From positions 1-64,000 of the forward strand of contig CP079860.1 in NCBI GenBank assembly GCA_019339365.1: DNA of 64,000 nucleotides, read 5' to 3'. Position 1 is the stretch's first letter. The number at the start of each line of letters is the position of its first letter. The notes below the pieces were generated by a model. That model did no database searches and was not told where the DNA came from. It saw only the letters and a list, made by a program, of their open reading frames with translations. The stretch comes from Vibrio neptunius (GTDB lineage Bacteria > Pseudomonadota > Gammaproteobacteria > Enterobacterales > Vibrionaceae). The translations under genes and the position numbers were made by a program. Positions 1-9,641 of this stretch are shown piece by piece.

Positions 1-1389
1 AAAAACTACCAACAGCTTTATTTGGTCCGAAAAACATGAACAGGCAGCATTAATGGTCAACAGCGATGCTGATTTATATTAGCTGGCCCTTCTACCGTGG
101 TTTACGCAGATTCTCAAGAGAATATCCACATATTGTTTCCGTCAGTAAAGCGGATTATTCGGGCACTCCTCTATCACTACATTCATATTTCCAACAAGCA
201 CCTCCTACCGCAATTCAATATGACGGTTTAGAGATTTGATGCTAATCGAGTAAATCGACGAAGCCTAGCGCAATGAAAAAGCCGTCTTTCATGCCCAAAG
301 CCATAGGGTTCTTGAAGGTACATTCATTAGTCATTCCTATTTGGTTGCTCTAAATCGTCCTTAGGCAACCGGGTAACGGATTATCCCTTCAAAGACCCAT
401 CCAAGACTTGCTCAATGAAGTCGATTTCAGCGTTCGATAATCCTCAGTGAGTATCCCTGATAGATACAGTTTCAGTTTGTTGTAATGCCCTCAACTAACT
501 CAGGATTCGAGACGGATAATCACTTAGGGGTGGACACATTCATGTTGGTGAGCTGTTCCAACAAATCCTTGAAATGCGACGTTATCTGTCTTCGACTCCG
601 CTACTGAACAGCCTCGGAGGTGCAAGCAAGGTGGCTTTGTTTTTCTGAAAACCTAACGTGGTCAATGTTTGAATCCGGACTGTTTAAATTGTGATTGCTC
701 AACCCCAACATAAATGTCGAGATCACCTTTTGAAATCGCTCCTGGGATTGCCGAGAAGAGCCGATATGCTCTTGGCCAAATCCCGCATTGGGGAGCAACA
801 AACTCCACTTTCTCTTATAAGATTGAAATTGCGCACGACACAAATCCTGATACTCTTCTGGTAAATAAAACTTCACACTGTCCTCAAGTTAGGCACACTC
901 ATGTGGGCTACTTCTACACACATAACAAATTTCACACAAAGAATACTAAAAAGAAAAAAACATTCACCAAAATAAGTCATGGTCAATTTACCACCAGAAC
1001 AAACACATTTAAATGTCAAATAAAGGTCATAAGTTTAAATATAAAGAAAGAAATCATTCAATAATCTATTTATTGGGTAGAGTTCCGCAGTTTAATTAAA
1101 AAACAAAATCTCTACAGTCAAACACAGCAATTAAAGCTCTTAAATTTCCAATAGCCCTAGATTAAATAACGCAAAATAAAAACAAATTGTAAAAAAGTTA
1201 AACAATTGCGATCTTAATTCATATTCTGAATACAAAACCTTTAATAAGCCAAATCTTAGATTATCTTTAATCTGTTTCTAATAGAAATAACAACAATAAA
1301 AATAGACTTCAATCAATAGGTAAAGAATTGATTGATAGTGTTAATTATATAAAACAGTTACTTGTATAAAACGAAAATAGAGTAAGAAA
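1..1389. other. degraded or low-quality region with no supportable intact gene
   Basis: No intact gene can be defended here. From about 20 to 240 on the plus strand, protein-like reading jumps between two frames and then stops. On the minus strand an open frame at 601-876 (91 codons) has a pattern loosely like the C-terminal half of a TetR-type regulator (a Tyr/Trp helix followed by a helix ending LGLSNHN), but no helix-turn-helix part is found upstream, so this is only a guess. From about 900 to 1380 the DNA is strongly AT-rich and probably holds the promoter of the LPMO gene that follows. Either the first 900 bases are gene remnants or they share the heavy indel load of the next gene. Confidence 0.4.
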
Positions 1390-2868
1390 ATGACAGCGAA
1401 TAAACCCATCTTAAAACTGGCAGTAGGTAGCGCTCTGCTATCTGCCCTGCCGACTCATGTCTATGCACATGGTTGGTCTGAATATCCTAGTGCTCGACAA
1501 AATATCTGTTACATGAACAAGGCGGTATCTGGTCTGGTAGTCCACCCAATGCCGCTTGTGCAAATGCCAAAAACATTTCGGGGTCTTACCCATTCTCGTA
1601 CAGCGCAACGAGTACGCCAAAAACATTACTGGACTTTAACAACCCGAGTGCAGTAAAGCCGCGATTCCAGATGGCACTTTATGCTACGCAAACGATCCTC
1701 AGAAACGTGGCATGGGAGCCCCGCATACCGCCTGGACCCGCACAGAAATGAATACGGGTACATTCGAATATGTGTTTAATGCCACGGCACCGCACAACCC
1801 TTCATTCTGGGAATTTTACTTAACCAAACCCAATGCTGACCTGTCGAAAGGGCTGGCTTGGGGCGATTTAGATTTGATTCAAGAAACGGGCAATGTGCCA
1901 GTAGAGAACGGAAAATATCGAATCAATGTGACTATCCCATCAGAGCGATCGGGTGACGCTATCCTCTTTGTACGTTGGCAACGAGATGATGCCGCAGGTG
2001 AAGGTTTCTACAACTGTTCTGATATTACGATCAAGAATGGTAACACTCCGCCGCCTGAGCCAGCACCACAACCTGATTTGCATCGTGGCTCATCCTTTAT
2101 CCCGAGTGGAATGGAAGCGCCTCAAATTGGCGATGTTGTAAAAATACGACATCATTAACAAAGATGGCGTGGTTGCACGTAGCTTTGATATTAAAGTGAA
2201 CTCAAATAACGTTGGGGATTGGGATCGTCTCCAGCGTCTGAGATTAATGGTTGGCACGCCGAATTCAAAGATGGCGCAGTTTTTATCGGTGATTGGCATG
2301 AAGAAATGCAGCACTATATGTATTTCCAGAATGATCCGTCACGCAATTTCTTTAACTCCAAAGACAGTCGAGCTTCAGGGTTAATGACCGTTTCCCGCGA
2401 CGACAATGGCAATGTAGACCCGCTAGCAGGGCAACTCCTATGAACTATCGCAAAGTGATAATGTCGTCAATGCAGGTGATAAAGTCGTCATTGTCACCGA
2501 AGAAAATGCCACACTGACTCAAACTCAGGGCACACCGGTACAGATTCAGAATAACGGCTCTTCTTCGATCATTATCGATACTCAATCTATCACTCAGAAT
2601 GAAACGTTAATCTTCTCGGCGAATGCAAACAACAGCGATCGTACTGAAACCTTTACCTTTGAGGTGATGGTAGATGACGGGGGCGTCACGCCTCCACCAA
2701 CTCCAGAACCGAGCCCAGATGCTTGAGCTCATCAGCGACTTACATCGGCGGTGAAGTGGTGTCCTATGCCGGTAAGGCGTGGAAGCACAATGGTGGATTC
2801 AAGGCGGTGATGATCCTGAAACCACATACAGTAAGGACAAATGGGGCGTTTGGCGACCAGCAAACTAG
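1390..2868 (+). pseudogene. secreted AA10 chitin-active lytic polysaccharide monooxygenase with C-terminal chitin-binding module, multiply frameshifted
   Basis: Read across frames, this is a secreted AA10 copper monooxygenase that would cleave crystalline chitin outside the cell. It starts with a Sec signal peptide ending VYA, so the mature protein begins with His (HGWSEYPSARQ), the first ligand of the copper His brace; the second is probably the His in GAPHTAW near 1718. The catalytic domain continues through FWEFYLTKP, ILFVRWQR and GEGFYNCSD, then a proline-rich linker, a second domain (about 2100-2680), another linker, and a C-terminal CBM5/12-like module with GKAWKAQWW and WGVWRP. The reading frame changes at least eight times (for example near 1514, 1600, 1640, 1665, 2145, 2237, 2440 and 2710), far more than any other gene here. 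It is either a true pseudogene or very poor sequence. The family assignment is firm; the integrity is not. Confidence 0.75.
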
Positions 2869-2920
2869 CACTCCTGCTACTCATCTCACCACCTAAATAA
2901 GTGGATCAATTTTTATCAAA

Positions 2921-2956
2921 TAGCCATCGCGTCTTTTACAGCGCGGTGGCTATTTC
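2921..2956 (+). terminator. intrinsic terminator after the LPMO gene
   Basis: An 11-bp inverted repeat (TAGCCATCGCG at 2921-2931 with CGCGGTGGCTA at 2942-2952, one G-T pair) is followed by TTTC. It sits about 50 bases after the LPMO stop codon. The remaining bases to 3287 hold no gene I can see, only the probable promoter of the GTPase gene. Confidence 0.6.
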
Positions 2957-3287
2957 TTGTGCTCAGTTTTCAATCCTAAGTCCACACTCATGATTCGACC
3001 TGAATACAGGCTGCGCCATCACCAAGTAACCCAATCAAACTCATGCAAAGATTAACGTTCAAGTCTTAAACAAAGTTACTGGTTGACTACAAGCTAAACA
3101 ATTGATGTGATTAGTCGCTTTTCTCCCGCCCTTCGTTATGAGATTACTCAAGTCGGTGTTAATATTGTGACCAAGTCAATCTGCCCTACCTTAATCGGCA
3201 TCACAAACTTGTGATAAACGAACGCTTTGTTATGTTTAAAGTTGCACGGCAGATTAAACCATTAAGTTAGGAAGGCAATATTTTCAA

Positions 3288-4217
3288 ATGGTTAACAATA
3301 CAATTCAATGGTTTCCGGGTCACATGCATAAGGCCCAAAAAAGAGATAGCTGAAGCCATCCCTCAAATTGATGTCATTATTGAGGTGCTTGACGCTCGTA
3401 TCCCTTTTAGCAGCGAAAACCCTATGATCGCCGAGTTAAAGGGTGATAAACCCGTGGTTAAAGTTCTCAATAAACGCGATCTCGCCGATCCAGAGTTAAC
3501 CCAACTATGGATTGACCATTTTGAGAAAGAGCACAACGTAAAAGCGATTGCGATTACCACTTCTCAACAACAAGAAGTAAACCGCATTATGGAGCTAGTG
3601 CGTAAACTGGCTCCTCACCGTGAGGAAATTGGCAAAAACATTCGCACCATGATCATGGGTATCCCGAATGTGGGTAAATCAACCATCATCAATGCTCTTG
3701 CAGGTCGCACCATTGCGGTAACGGGCAACCAACCCGCCGTGACACGTCGTCAGCAACGCATCAATCTACAAAACGGTATTGTTTTATCGGATACACCAGG
3801 CATTTTATGGCCTAAAGTGGAAAATCCACACAGTGGGTTCCGTTTGGCGGCAACTGGAGCAGTGAAAGACACTGCGATGGAATATGATGAAGTGGCTTTC
3901 TATACGGTTGAGTACTTAGCAAAGCGTACCCGGAGCGCTTGAAAGAGCGCTATCAGATCGAAGAAATGCCGGAAAGTGACATCGAGCTCATGGAAGAGAT
4001 TGGTCGTCGACGTGGCGCGTTACGCTCTGGCGGACGAGTCGATTTGCACAAGTGTTCGGAAATTTTACTTCATGAATTGCGCAGTGGCACCTTAGGTCAA
4101 ATAACACTTGAGTTGCCAGAAATGATCACCAAAGAGTTGGTCGAAGTAGAGATTGAAGCGACTCGTAAGGCTGAAGAGAAAGCCAAGAAAAAGAAGAGCG
4201 CCGTAAGCGTTACTTAA
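3288..4217 (+). CDS. ylqF: circularly permuted ribosome-assembly GTPase, YlqF/RbgA-like (two frameshifts)
   Basis: This is a YlqF/RbgA-type GTPase, a family that helps assemble the large ribosomal subunit in the cytoplasm. The order of motifs shows circular permutation: the N-terminal FPGHMHKA signature and VLDARIP come first, then G4 (NKRDL), then G1 (GIPNVGKST), then G3 (DTPG). The C-terminal helical domain runs to a Lys-rich tail. The start is ATG 3288, giving MVNNTIQWFPGHM. Two one-base errors break it: one A too many in the A-run near 3340, and one T missing near 3923 (AAGCGTACC where KRYPER needs CGTTAC). Both restore perfect family sequence, so the gene is probably intact in the organism. 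Total length would be about 310 residues, normal for the family. Confidence 0.85.
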
Positions 4218-4324
4218 AAACAAACGTTAATCACGACAACGGCGGTATCTACCGCCGTTTTTATTCTCGCTTCCACACTCACCTTTGATATAGTCACAGC
4301 AATGTTATCAACGAGTTTCGCACG

Positions 4325-5302
4325 ATGAAAATCCCAACCAATATCATTACTGGTTTTCTGGGGACCGGAAAAACCACGACAATACTTAACCTGCTGAAAG
4401 AAAAACCCGCTGACCAGCATTGGGCAGTTCTGGTCAATGAATTTGGTGAAATTGGTATTGATGGCGCCATGCTCACGGAGCAAGGCGCGATGATCAAAGA
4501 AGTACCCGGTGGTTGCATGTGTTGTGCTGCTGGAGTCCCGACTTCCGTTGCCCTTACCGCGTTGCTACGTACGCAGCCCGATCGTCTGATAGTTGAACCA
4601 ACCGGCTTAGGCCACGCCCACAAGATTCTCGCAACCTTAACCTCGGCTCAGTTTCGAGATTACATTGACTTAAGAGCCACTATAGGATTAGTCGATCCTC
4701 GCAACCTATCCAACCCTAAGTATGTTGAGAATCAAAACTTTAACGACCAGCTCAACATCGCAGATATTGTGATTGGTAATAAGGTAGACGCGTGTCATGT
4801 CGGTGATATCGATGCGTTTAACGACTGGGTTTCCGATCAAAAACCCACCCAAGATTTATAGCCAACTTGTCAAGCAAGGGCGTTTCCTATAGAACTTCTC
4901 GACAACCAGAGAAGGGAAACAACAGTGTCGACGGATATTGCACAGCACCATCATGAACACGCTGAGGCAGAACCACAATTTGCTCTAGCACCGGATCAGG
5001 TAATGGTCCGCAAAGAAAACAAAGGCCAAGGCTACTTCAGTTGTGGCTGGTTATTTGGTGCAGAAGTCACGTTCAGTTTTGATGACCTATTCTCTGTGTT
5101 ATCAGACTTAACTGCCGAACGTGTCAAAGGCGTAATGAACACAGATAGAGGCTGCTATGCCTTCAATGTCAGCCACGGTGTTGTCTCTGTTAATGAGATG
5201 TCATTGGAGGGTTTCGAAAGCCGTCTGGAAGTGATCGATAGCCAACTGCTTCCATGGGATCAGTTGGAAACAGTACTCAAGAAAATTGCCTCACTTGATT
5301 AG
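4325..5302 (+). CDS. COG0523/CobW-family metallochaperone GTPase (frameshifted)
   Basis: This is a G3E-family GTPase of the COG0523 group (CobW, YjiA, ZigA-like), thought to hand zinc or another metal to client proteins. Visible motifs are the P-loop GFLGTGKTT at residues 9-17, the metal-binding GCMCC motif near residue 64, VEPTGLGH, and the base-specificity motif NKVD. A His-rich stretch (HHHEH) starts the C-terminal half, followed by the CobW C-terminal domain (GYFSCGWLFG). The first open frame ends at 4861; adding back frame changes near 4850 and 4890 joins it smoothly to the frame reading to 5302 (KIYSQLVKQGRFP, then LLDNQ). The full product is about 325 residues. The metal and the client cannot be told from sequence; no Zur site was recognised upstream. 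Confidence 0.8.
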
Positions 5303-5321
5303 CCTTCTCTAAACGACAAAA

Positions 5322-5342
5322 GGCGCACCCTTCAGTGCGCCC
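5322..5342. terminator. hairpin after the CobW-family gene
   Basis: GGCGCAC and GTGCGCC pair around a CCTTCA loop 20 bases after the stop codon. Only a short A-run precedes it and no T-run follows, so it fits a terminator better on the minus strand or acts as an RNA 3' end stem. The following bases to 5704 contain only a tiny possible ORF and the clcA promoter region. Confidence 0.4.
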
Positions 5343-5540
5343 TATCCCTCGTTACTCAATCGTGAGTTTGCGAATCAGGACCGTGTGTTTTTGCGCCCTG
5401 ATCATAAAACGAGGATCTCAAAATGATGTGTTGAATCCATCCAAATTGTAGGTAAGGCTTTTAATCCTCCATGCGGGTTGGTTCAGATTGCCTTACGTTT
5501 TAACTATGGTTCAAAACGCTAAAAGTGCAAGGAGATAAAC

Positions 5541-5624
5541 GTGATCTCTTACCAATTCCTGACTATTTTTGAACTCTCACATCCTTCATATTTGAAAATC
5601 AACATTTCATTCTTGACGCTATAG
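5541..5624 (+). CDS. possible 27-residue upstream ORF in the clcA leader
   Basis: A GTG codon at 5541 lies 5-6 bases after an almost perfect Shine-Dalgarno sequence (AAGGAGAT) and opens a 27-codon frame ending at TAG 5622-5624. It begins MISYQFLTIF. The good ribosome-binding site is the only evidence; the peptide matches nothing I recognise. It ends about 80 bases before clcA, so it could be a leader peptide or chance. Confidence 0.2.
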   Translation: MISYQFLTIFELSHPSYLKINISFLTL

Positions 5625-5704
5625 TTAAACTTACACAAGCGTATAATTCTCATGAGAGACATCAATATTTACAATGCAACCAATCGAATGAGGTTACCTT
5701 TTTT

Positions 5705-7106
5705 ATGACCAAGAGAGAGAAAATTAAGCAATCCCTTTTAGCGAGTATGCCAAAGGATGCAATTAATCAGTTTCTCTCTAAAGATAAAACACCTGTTTCT
5801 GTTCTCGTCCTTTCTTTACTTGTCGGTATTCTTGCCGGCATAGTGGGTACCTTGTTCGAGATTGCCGTTCATTTTGTCTCTGAAACCCGGACTGACTGGC
5901 TCAAACAAGCTATTGGTAGCGCGTTGCCGCTGTGGCTCGCGGCATTTTTGATCAGTGCTGCATTGGCATTTGTTGGCTACTATCTCGTTCATCGTTTTGC
6001 CCCCGAAGCTGCCGGATCAGGCATTCCAGAAATTGAAGGAGCAATGGATGGTATACGCCCCGTTCGTTGGTGGCGTGTTATCCCTGTGAAATTTTTTGGT
6101 GGTATGGGCGCACTGGGCTCAGGCATGGTACTTGGCCGCGAAGGTCCAACGGTTCAAATGGGTGGCGCCATTGGCCGCATGGTGACGGATCTTTTTCAGG
6201 TCAAAAATGACGATACCAAACACACGTTACTTGCCTCTGGCGCAGCAGGAGGTTTAGCCGCCGCGTTCAATGCCCCGCTGGCTGGCATCATGTTTGTCGT
6301 AGAAGAGATGCGCCCCAATTTCGCTATTCACTCATTTCGATTCGTGCGGTGATCATTTTCTGCCATCGCTGCCAACATTGTCTTTCGTTACATTAATGGT
6401 CAAGATGCGGTGATCACTATGCCGCAATACCACCCGCCAGAACTGGCAGCTTTGTGGCTCTTCTTGCTTTTAGGTGCCATGTTTGGTGTTTTTGGTGTGG
6501 TGTTTAATCGCCTCGTGACTCTCTCTCAAGACTTGTTTGTCAAACTGCATAAGAATGATCGTCGACGTTACCTGATCACAGGAAGCGGTATAGGTGGTTG
6601 TTTTGGTTTAATGCTGCTTTATCTGCCAGAAATAACCGGAGGCGGTATTAGCTTAATTCCGACCATCACTAACGGTGGCTACGGTGCGACGGTGCTACTG
6701 GTTTTATTCGCTGCAAGGATCCTCACCACACTGATTTGTTTTGGCTCTGGGGCACCCGGCGGTATCTTTGCGCCGATGTTAGCTTTGGGTACGCTATTTG
6801 GTTATGCATTTGGCTTAATCGCCCATGGTTTAATGCCTGAATTGATGATTTCACCCGGCATGTTTGCGATCGCAGGTATGGGTGCTTTGTTCGCGGCCAC
6901 CGTGCGTGCGCCGATCACTGGCATATTGTTAGTGATCGAAATGACCAACAACTACTACCTAATACTGCCACTGATCATTACCTGCTTGGGGGCCGTTATT
7001 TTTTGCTCAGTTACTCGGTGGGCAGCCGATTTATAGCCAACTGTTACATCGAACATTAAAAAATGAGAAGTTAAGACAAGAAGACCTTCCCTGCGACTCA
7101 AAATGA
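5705..7106 (+). CDS. clcA: ClcA H+/Cl- exchange transporter (two frameshifts)
   Basis: ClcA is an inner-membrane antiporter exchanging two chloride ions for one proton; in enterobacteria and Vibrio it supports acid-stress survival. All selectivity and gating motifs are visible: GSGIPE, the gating Glu in GREGP, the internal proton-transfer Glu in VVEEMRP, GGIFAP, and the C-terminal chloride-binding Tyr in IYSQLL. The frame breaks once near 6345 (EEMRPNF against expected RPQFRYSLISIRAV) and once in the T-run near 7000, where one T too many hides the true end; removing it gives QLLGGQPIYSQLLHRTLKNEKL and a stop at 7104-7106. The length of about 467 residues matches the family. A TATAAT at 5642-5647 may be its -10 box, though no well-spaced -35 is seen. 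Confidence 0.9.
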
Positions 7107-7144
7107 CAATTGCACAGTAACCGCTCAGCTTGATATGATCTTGT

Positions 7145-7187
7145 GCCCTGAATGATCTGTAGCACGGATTTGCTCAATCATTAGGGC
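7145..7187. repeat. inverted repeat between clcA and the TDT transporter
   Basis: GCCCTGAATGAT (7145-7156) pairs with ATCATTAGGGC (7177-7187) with one bulged G and a 20-base loop. It lies 40 bases after the restored clcA stop. There is no adjoining T-run on either strand, so it is either a weak terminator or an RNA-stabilising stem. Confidence 0.4.
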
Positions 7188-7216
7188 CAATCATTTCTTT
7201 CAAGCTAGTCAGGATT

Positions 7217-8190
7217 ATGCCGTTGAACTGGAAACGCTTTACACACTTTCACAGTGTGCCCCCTCACAAGCCGCATTAGCGCTGGGCATGATAGGACTCC
7301 GGTCATGCATGGGCATTGTATATTCCTGACATTGGCGTTTTTATCCGCCCTTATCTTGCTGCAGGCGGTGCTATTCTGCTGCTTCCAGTGCTAATAAAAT
7401 ACTTCAGCAGTTACTCCACTTTCATCAACGATATTCGTCACCCACTGAGCGGCAGCTTGATGGCCCCATGAGTATGGCATTGTTGATCTTATGTGATTAC
7501 CTCGCCGTGATCTCGCCCTTGATCGCCTACCCTTTGTGGTTTGCGGCGCTGTTACTTCACATCACCATGATGGTGTTGTTTTTCTTCTTTCAAATAACAC
7601 GCTTCAAGATGGCCAATATTGTTCCTAGTTGGTTCCTGTATCCGGTAGGGTTAATTAGTAGCTCATTGGCAGGTACCAAATTCGGTCATAACGTATTTTC
7701 AGAAACCTTAGTCAGCGTCTGTATTACGATATACTTCTTTATGTTGCCGCTAGTGCTCTATAGGCTGATGTTTGAAGGTCGGCTTCCACGCAGAGCAAGG
7801 CCAACACTCGCCATAATGGCGGCACCAATTAATCTGTCATTGGCCACCTATTTGGTTAACTTCCAAAAGCCAGATCCTATTCTCACTGGCGCTTTGGCTG
7901 GTATTGCTATCACTATGACGTTAACCATCTACCTGTGTTACTTCCGTCTAATGCGACTAAAATTCCAACCTTCCATTGCGGCCGTCACCTTCCCTTCTGT
8001 CATTAGTGCGATCGCGATGCACCGTCTGACGAGCTTTTTCGAGCAGTATCATCCGCACTGGCACTGGCTTCACAAATTTGGATTTTTTGAGCTGAGTGTC
8101 GCCACCGCACTGGTAGCATGGGTACTGATTGGCTATATCAAAATGTACTGGCCTGAATTTTTCACGCCGAAGATAAAAGTAAATTCGTAA
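7217..8190 (+). CDS. TDT-family (TehA-like) transporter (frameshifted N-terminal part)
   Basis: This is an integral membrane protein of the tellurite-resistance/dicarboxylate transporter (TDT) family, with about ten membrane helices. The C-terminal 240 residues are intact from 7468. The N-terminal part is recovered in neighbouring frames from ATG 7217: MPLNWKRFTHFH, then ALALGMIGLG, WALYIPDIG, LLLPVLIKYF and DIRHPLSGSLMAP, joined by small indels near 7280 and 7308. The restored protein of about 324 residues has the family length. In Vibrio cholerae a gene of this family also lies next to cqsA, which supports the call. Substrate is unknown; tellurite, dicarboxylates, sulfite and small anions are all transported by family members. 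Confidence 0.75.
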
Positions 8191-8404
8191 TAATTAAACT
8201 GGGAGAAAAAAGAAATCAATGGGATATTAATTCAGAATAGAGCCCCTTGAGGGTATTTATTCCTAATTAATATACAATTAACTATAATTATATCTGTTAT
8301 CATATGCAAGAAAATCACATTTTATATTAGATTTATTATTCAACTGAATTTATACATAGCTAGGTCAGCTGGCGCTTACGAAAAATACCATAAGGCTATG
8401 TATT

Positions 8405-9586
8405 ATGAATATGTTAACTACACCATCCCATTTACCCGATTTTATCAATAAACGAATCGACTATTATGTTTCTGACTTAATAAATAAAAAAGATAATGGA
8501 AGAAACCTAGTTGTAGGTAAGAAACCCCATCTTGGTGATATCATTTTGCAAAGTAATGATTATCTTGCACTTACCCATCACCCTAAAATCATCGATGCTC
8601 AAGTTAATTCATTGCTCTCCAACAAAGACACGGCATTTATGTCTAGTGTGTTCTTGCACAGCGATGGACTGGATAAAACGGTTGAGCATCATCTCGCTGA
8701 CTACACTGGATTTCAAACCTGCACCATTGCACCGTCGGGATGGATTGCCAATATTGGTCTACTACAAACTATCTGTGATTCAGAAACCAATGTGTATATA
8801 GACTTTTTTGCGCATATGTCGCTTTGGGAAGGCGCACGAATCGCAGGGGCCAACATCCATCCTTTTATGCACAACAATACCAATCACCTCAAACGTTTAA
8901 TTAAACGCAATGGACCAGGTGTGGTTTTGATTGATTCTATATACAGTACCATCGGAACCATAGCGCCACTGCAGGAAATGGTGACTTTAGCAAAAGAGAT
9001 GGATTGCGCGATCGTTGTCGATGAGTCCCACTCTTTAGGCATATATGGTCTTAAGGGAGCAGGACTAGTTCAAGAACTTGAGCTCACCAATAAAGTGGAT
9101 TTCATCACTGCCAGTCTGGCGAAGACCTTTGCTTATCGTGCTGGTGCTGTTTGGTGTAACAACTTAACAGGTCAAGTGGTACCATACGTCTCATTTCCAT
9201 CTATTTTTAGTTCAGCAATGATGTCATTTGAGTTAGATAGAATTGACGCTACGCTAAACGTTATCAAGGAAAGCGACCAATCACGTCAGCGTTTAATGGA
9301 GTGTTCAGCGCAAGTACGTGAGGGACTAAAAGATATTGGTTACGATATTCGTAGCGAATCTCAGATAATCAGCTTAGAAACTGCAGAGAAAACTAACACG
9401 CGTAAAGTTAGAGATTTTTTCGAAGATAATGGCGTATTTGGCTCTGTTTTCTGTACTCCTGCTACACCTGATAATAAAAACATCTTGCGCTTATCTTTAA
9501 ATAGTGCCCTAAGTAATCATGATATTGATAAGATTTTATCGGTTGCAAAACAAGCTAAGAGTAATAAGGAACTATACTTCGTCTAA
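8405..9586 (+). CDS. cqsA: CqsA, CAI-1 autoinducer synthase
   Basis: CqsA is a PLP-dependent alpha-oxoamine-synthase-type enzyme that joins a medium-chain acyl-CoA to an aminobutyrate-type substrate to make the precursor of CAI-1, the Vibrio intragenus autoinducer. The fold-type-I signatures are present: APSGWIANIG, VDESHSLGIYG with the cofactor-contacting Asp and His, and the Schiff-base Lys in SLAKTFAYRAG (about residue 240). The length of 393 residues is close to the 389 of V. cholerae CqsA. The start is ATG 8405 with AAGG upstream. The gene is intact and converges on its receptor gene cqsS, the usual Vibrio arrangement. The AT-rich 215 bases in front hold the promoter; no specific operator was recognised. 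Confidence 0.97.
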   Translation: MNMLTTPSHLPDFINKRIDYYVSDLINKKDNGRNLVVGKKPHLGDIILQSNDYLALTHHPKIIDAQVNSLLSNKDTAFMSSVFLHSDGLDKTVEHHLADYTGFQTCTIAPSGWIANIGLLQTICDSETNVYIDFFAHMSLWEGARIAGANIHPFMHNNTNHLKRLIKRNGPGVVLIDSIYSTIGTIAPLQEMVTLAKEMDCAIVVDESHSLGIYGLKGAGLVQELELTNKVDFITASLAKTFAYRAGAVWCNNLTGQVVPYVSFPSIFSSAMMSFELDRIDATLNVIKESDQSRQRLMECSAQVREGLKDIGYDIRSESQIISLETAEKTNTRKVRDFFEDNGVFGSVFCTPATPDNKNILRLSLNSALSNHDIDKILSVAKQAKSNKELYFV

Positions 9587-9592
9587 TTAAGC

Positions 9593-9617
9593 TAACGCCT
9601 CTTATTAAGAGGCGTTA
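9593..9617. terminator. bidirectional terminator between cqsA and cqsS
   Basis: A perfect 11-bp stem (TAACGCCTCTT with AAGAGGCGTTA) with an ATT loop lies exactly between the convergent stop codons of cqsA and cqsS. A T-rich stretch follows on the plus strand and an A/T-rich one on the other side, so it can end transcripts from both directions. Confidence 0.8.
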
Positions 9618-9641
9618 CTATTTAAAAAATAGCGTATTGAA

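Noticed and set aside
714..1064. A 116-codon plus-strand open frame
   Set aside because: It runs from degraded DNA into an AT-rich promoter-like region, is rich in Lys/Thr/Asn from composition alone, and has no family resemblance or ribosome-binding site.
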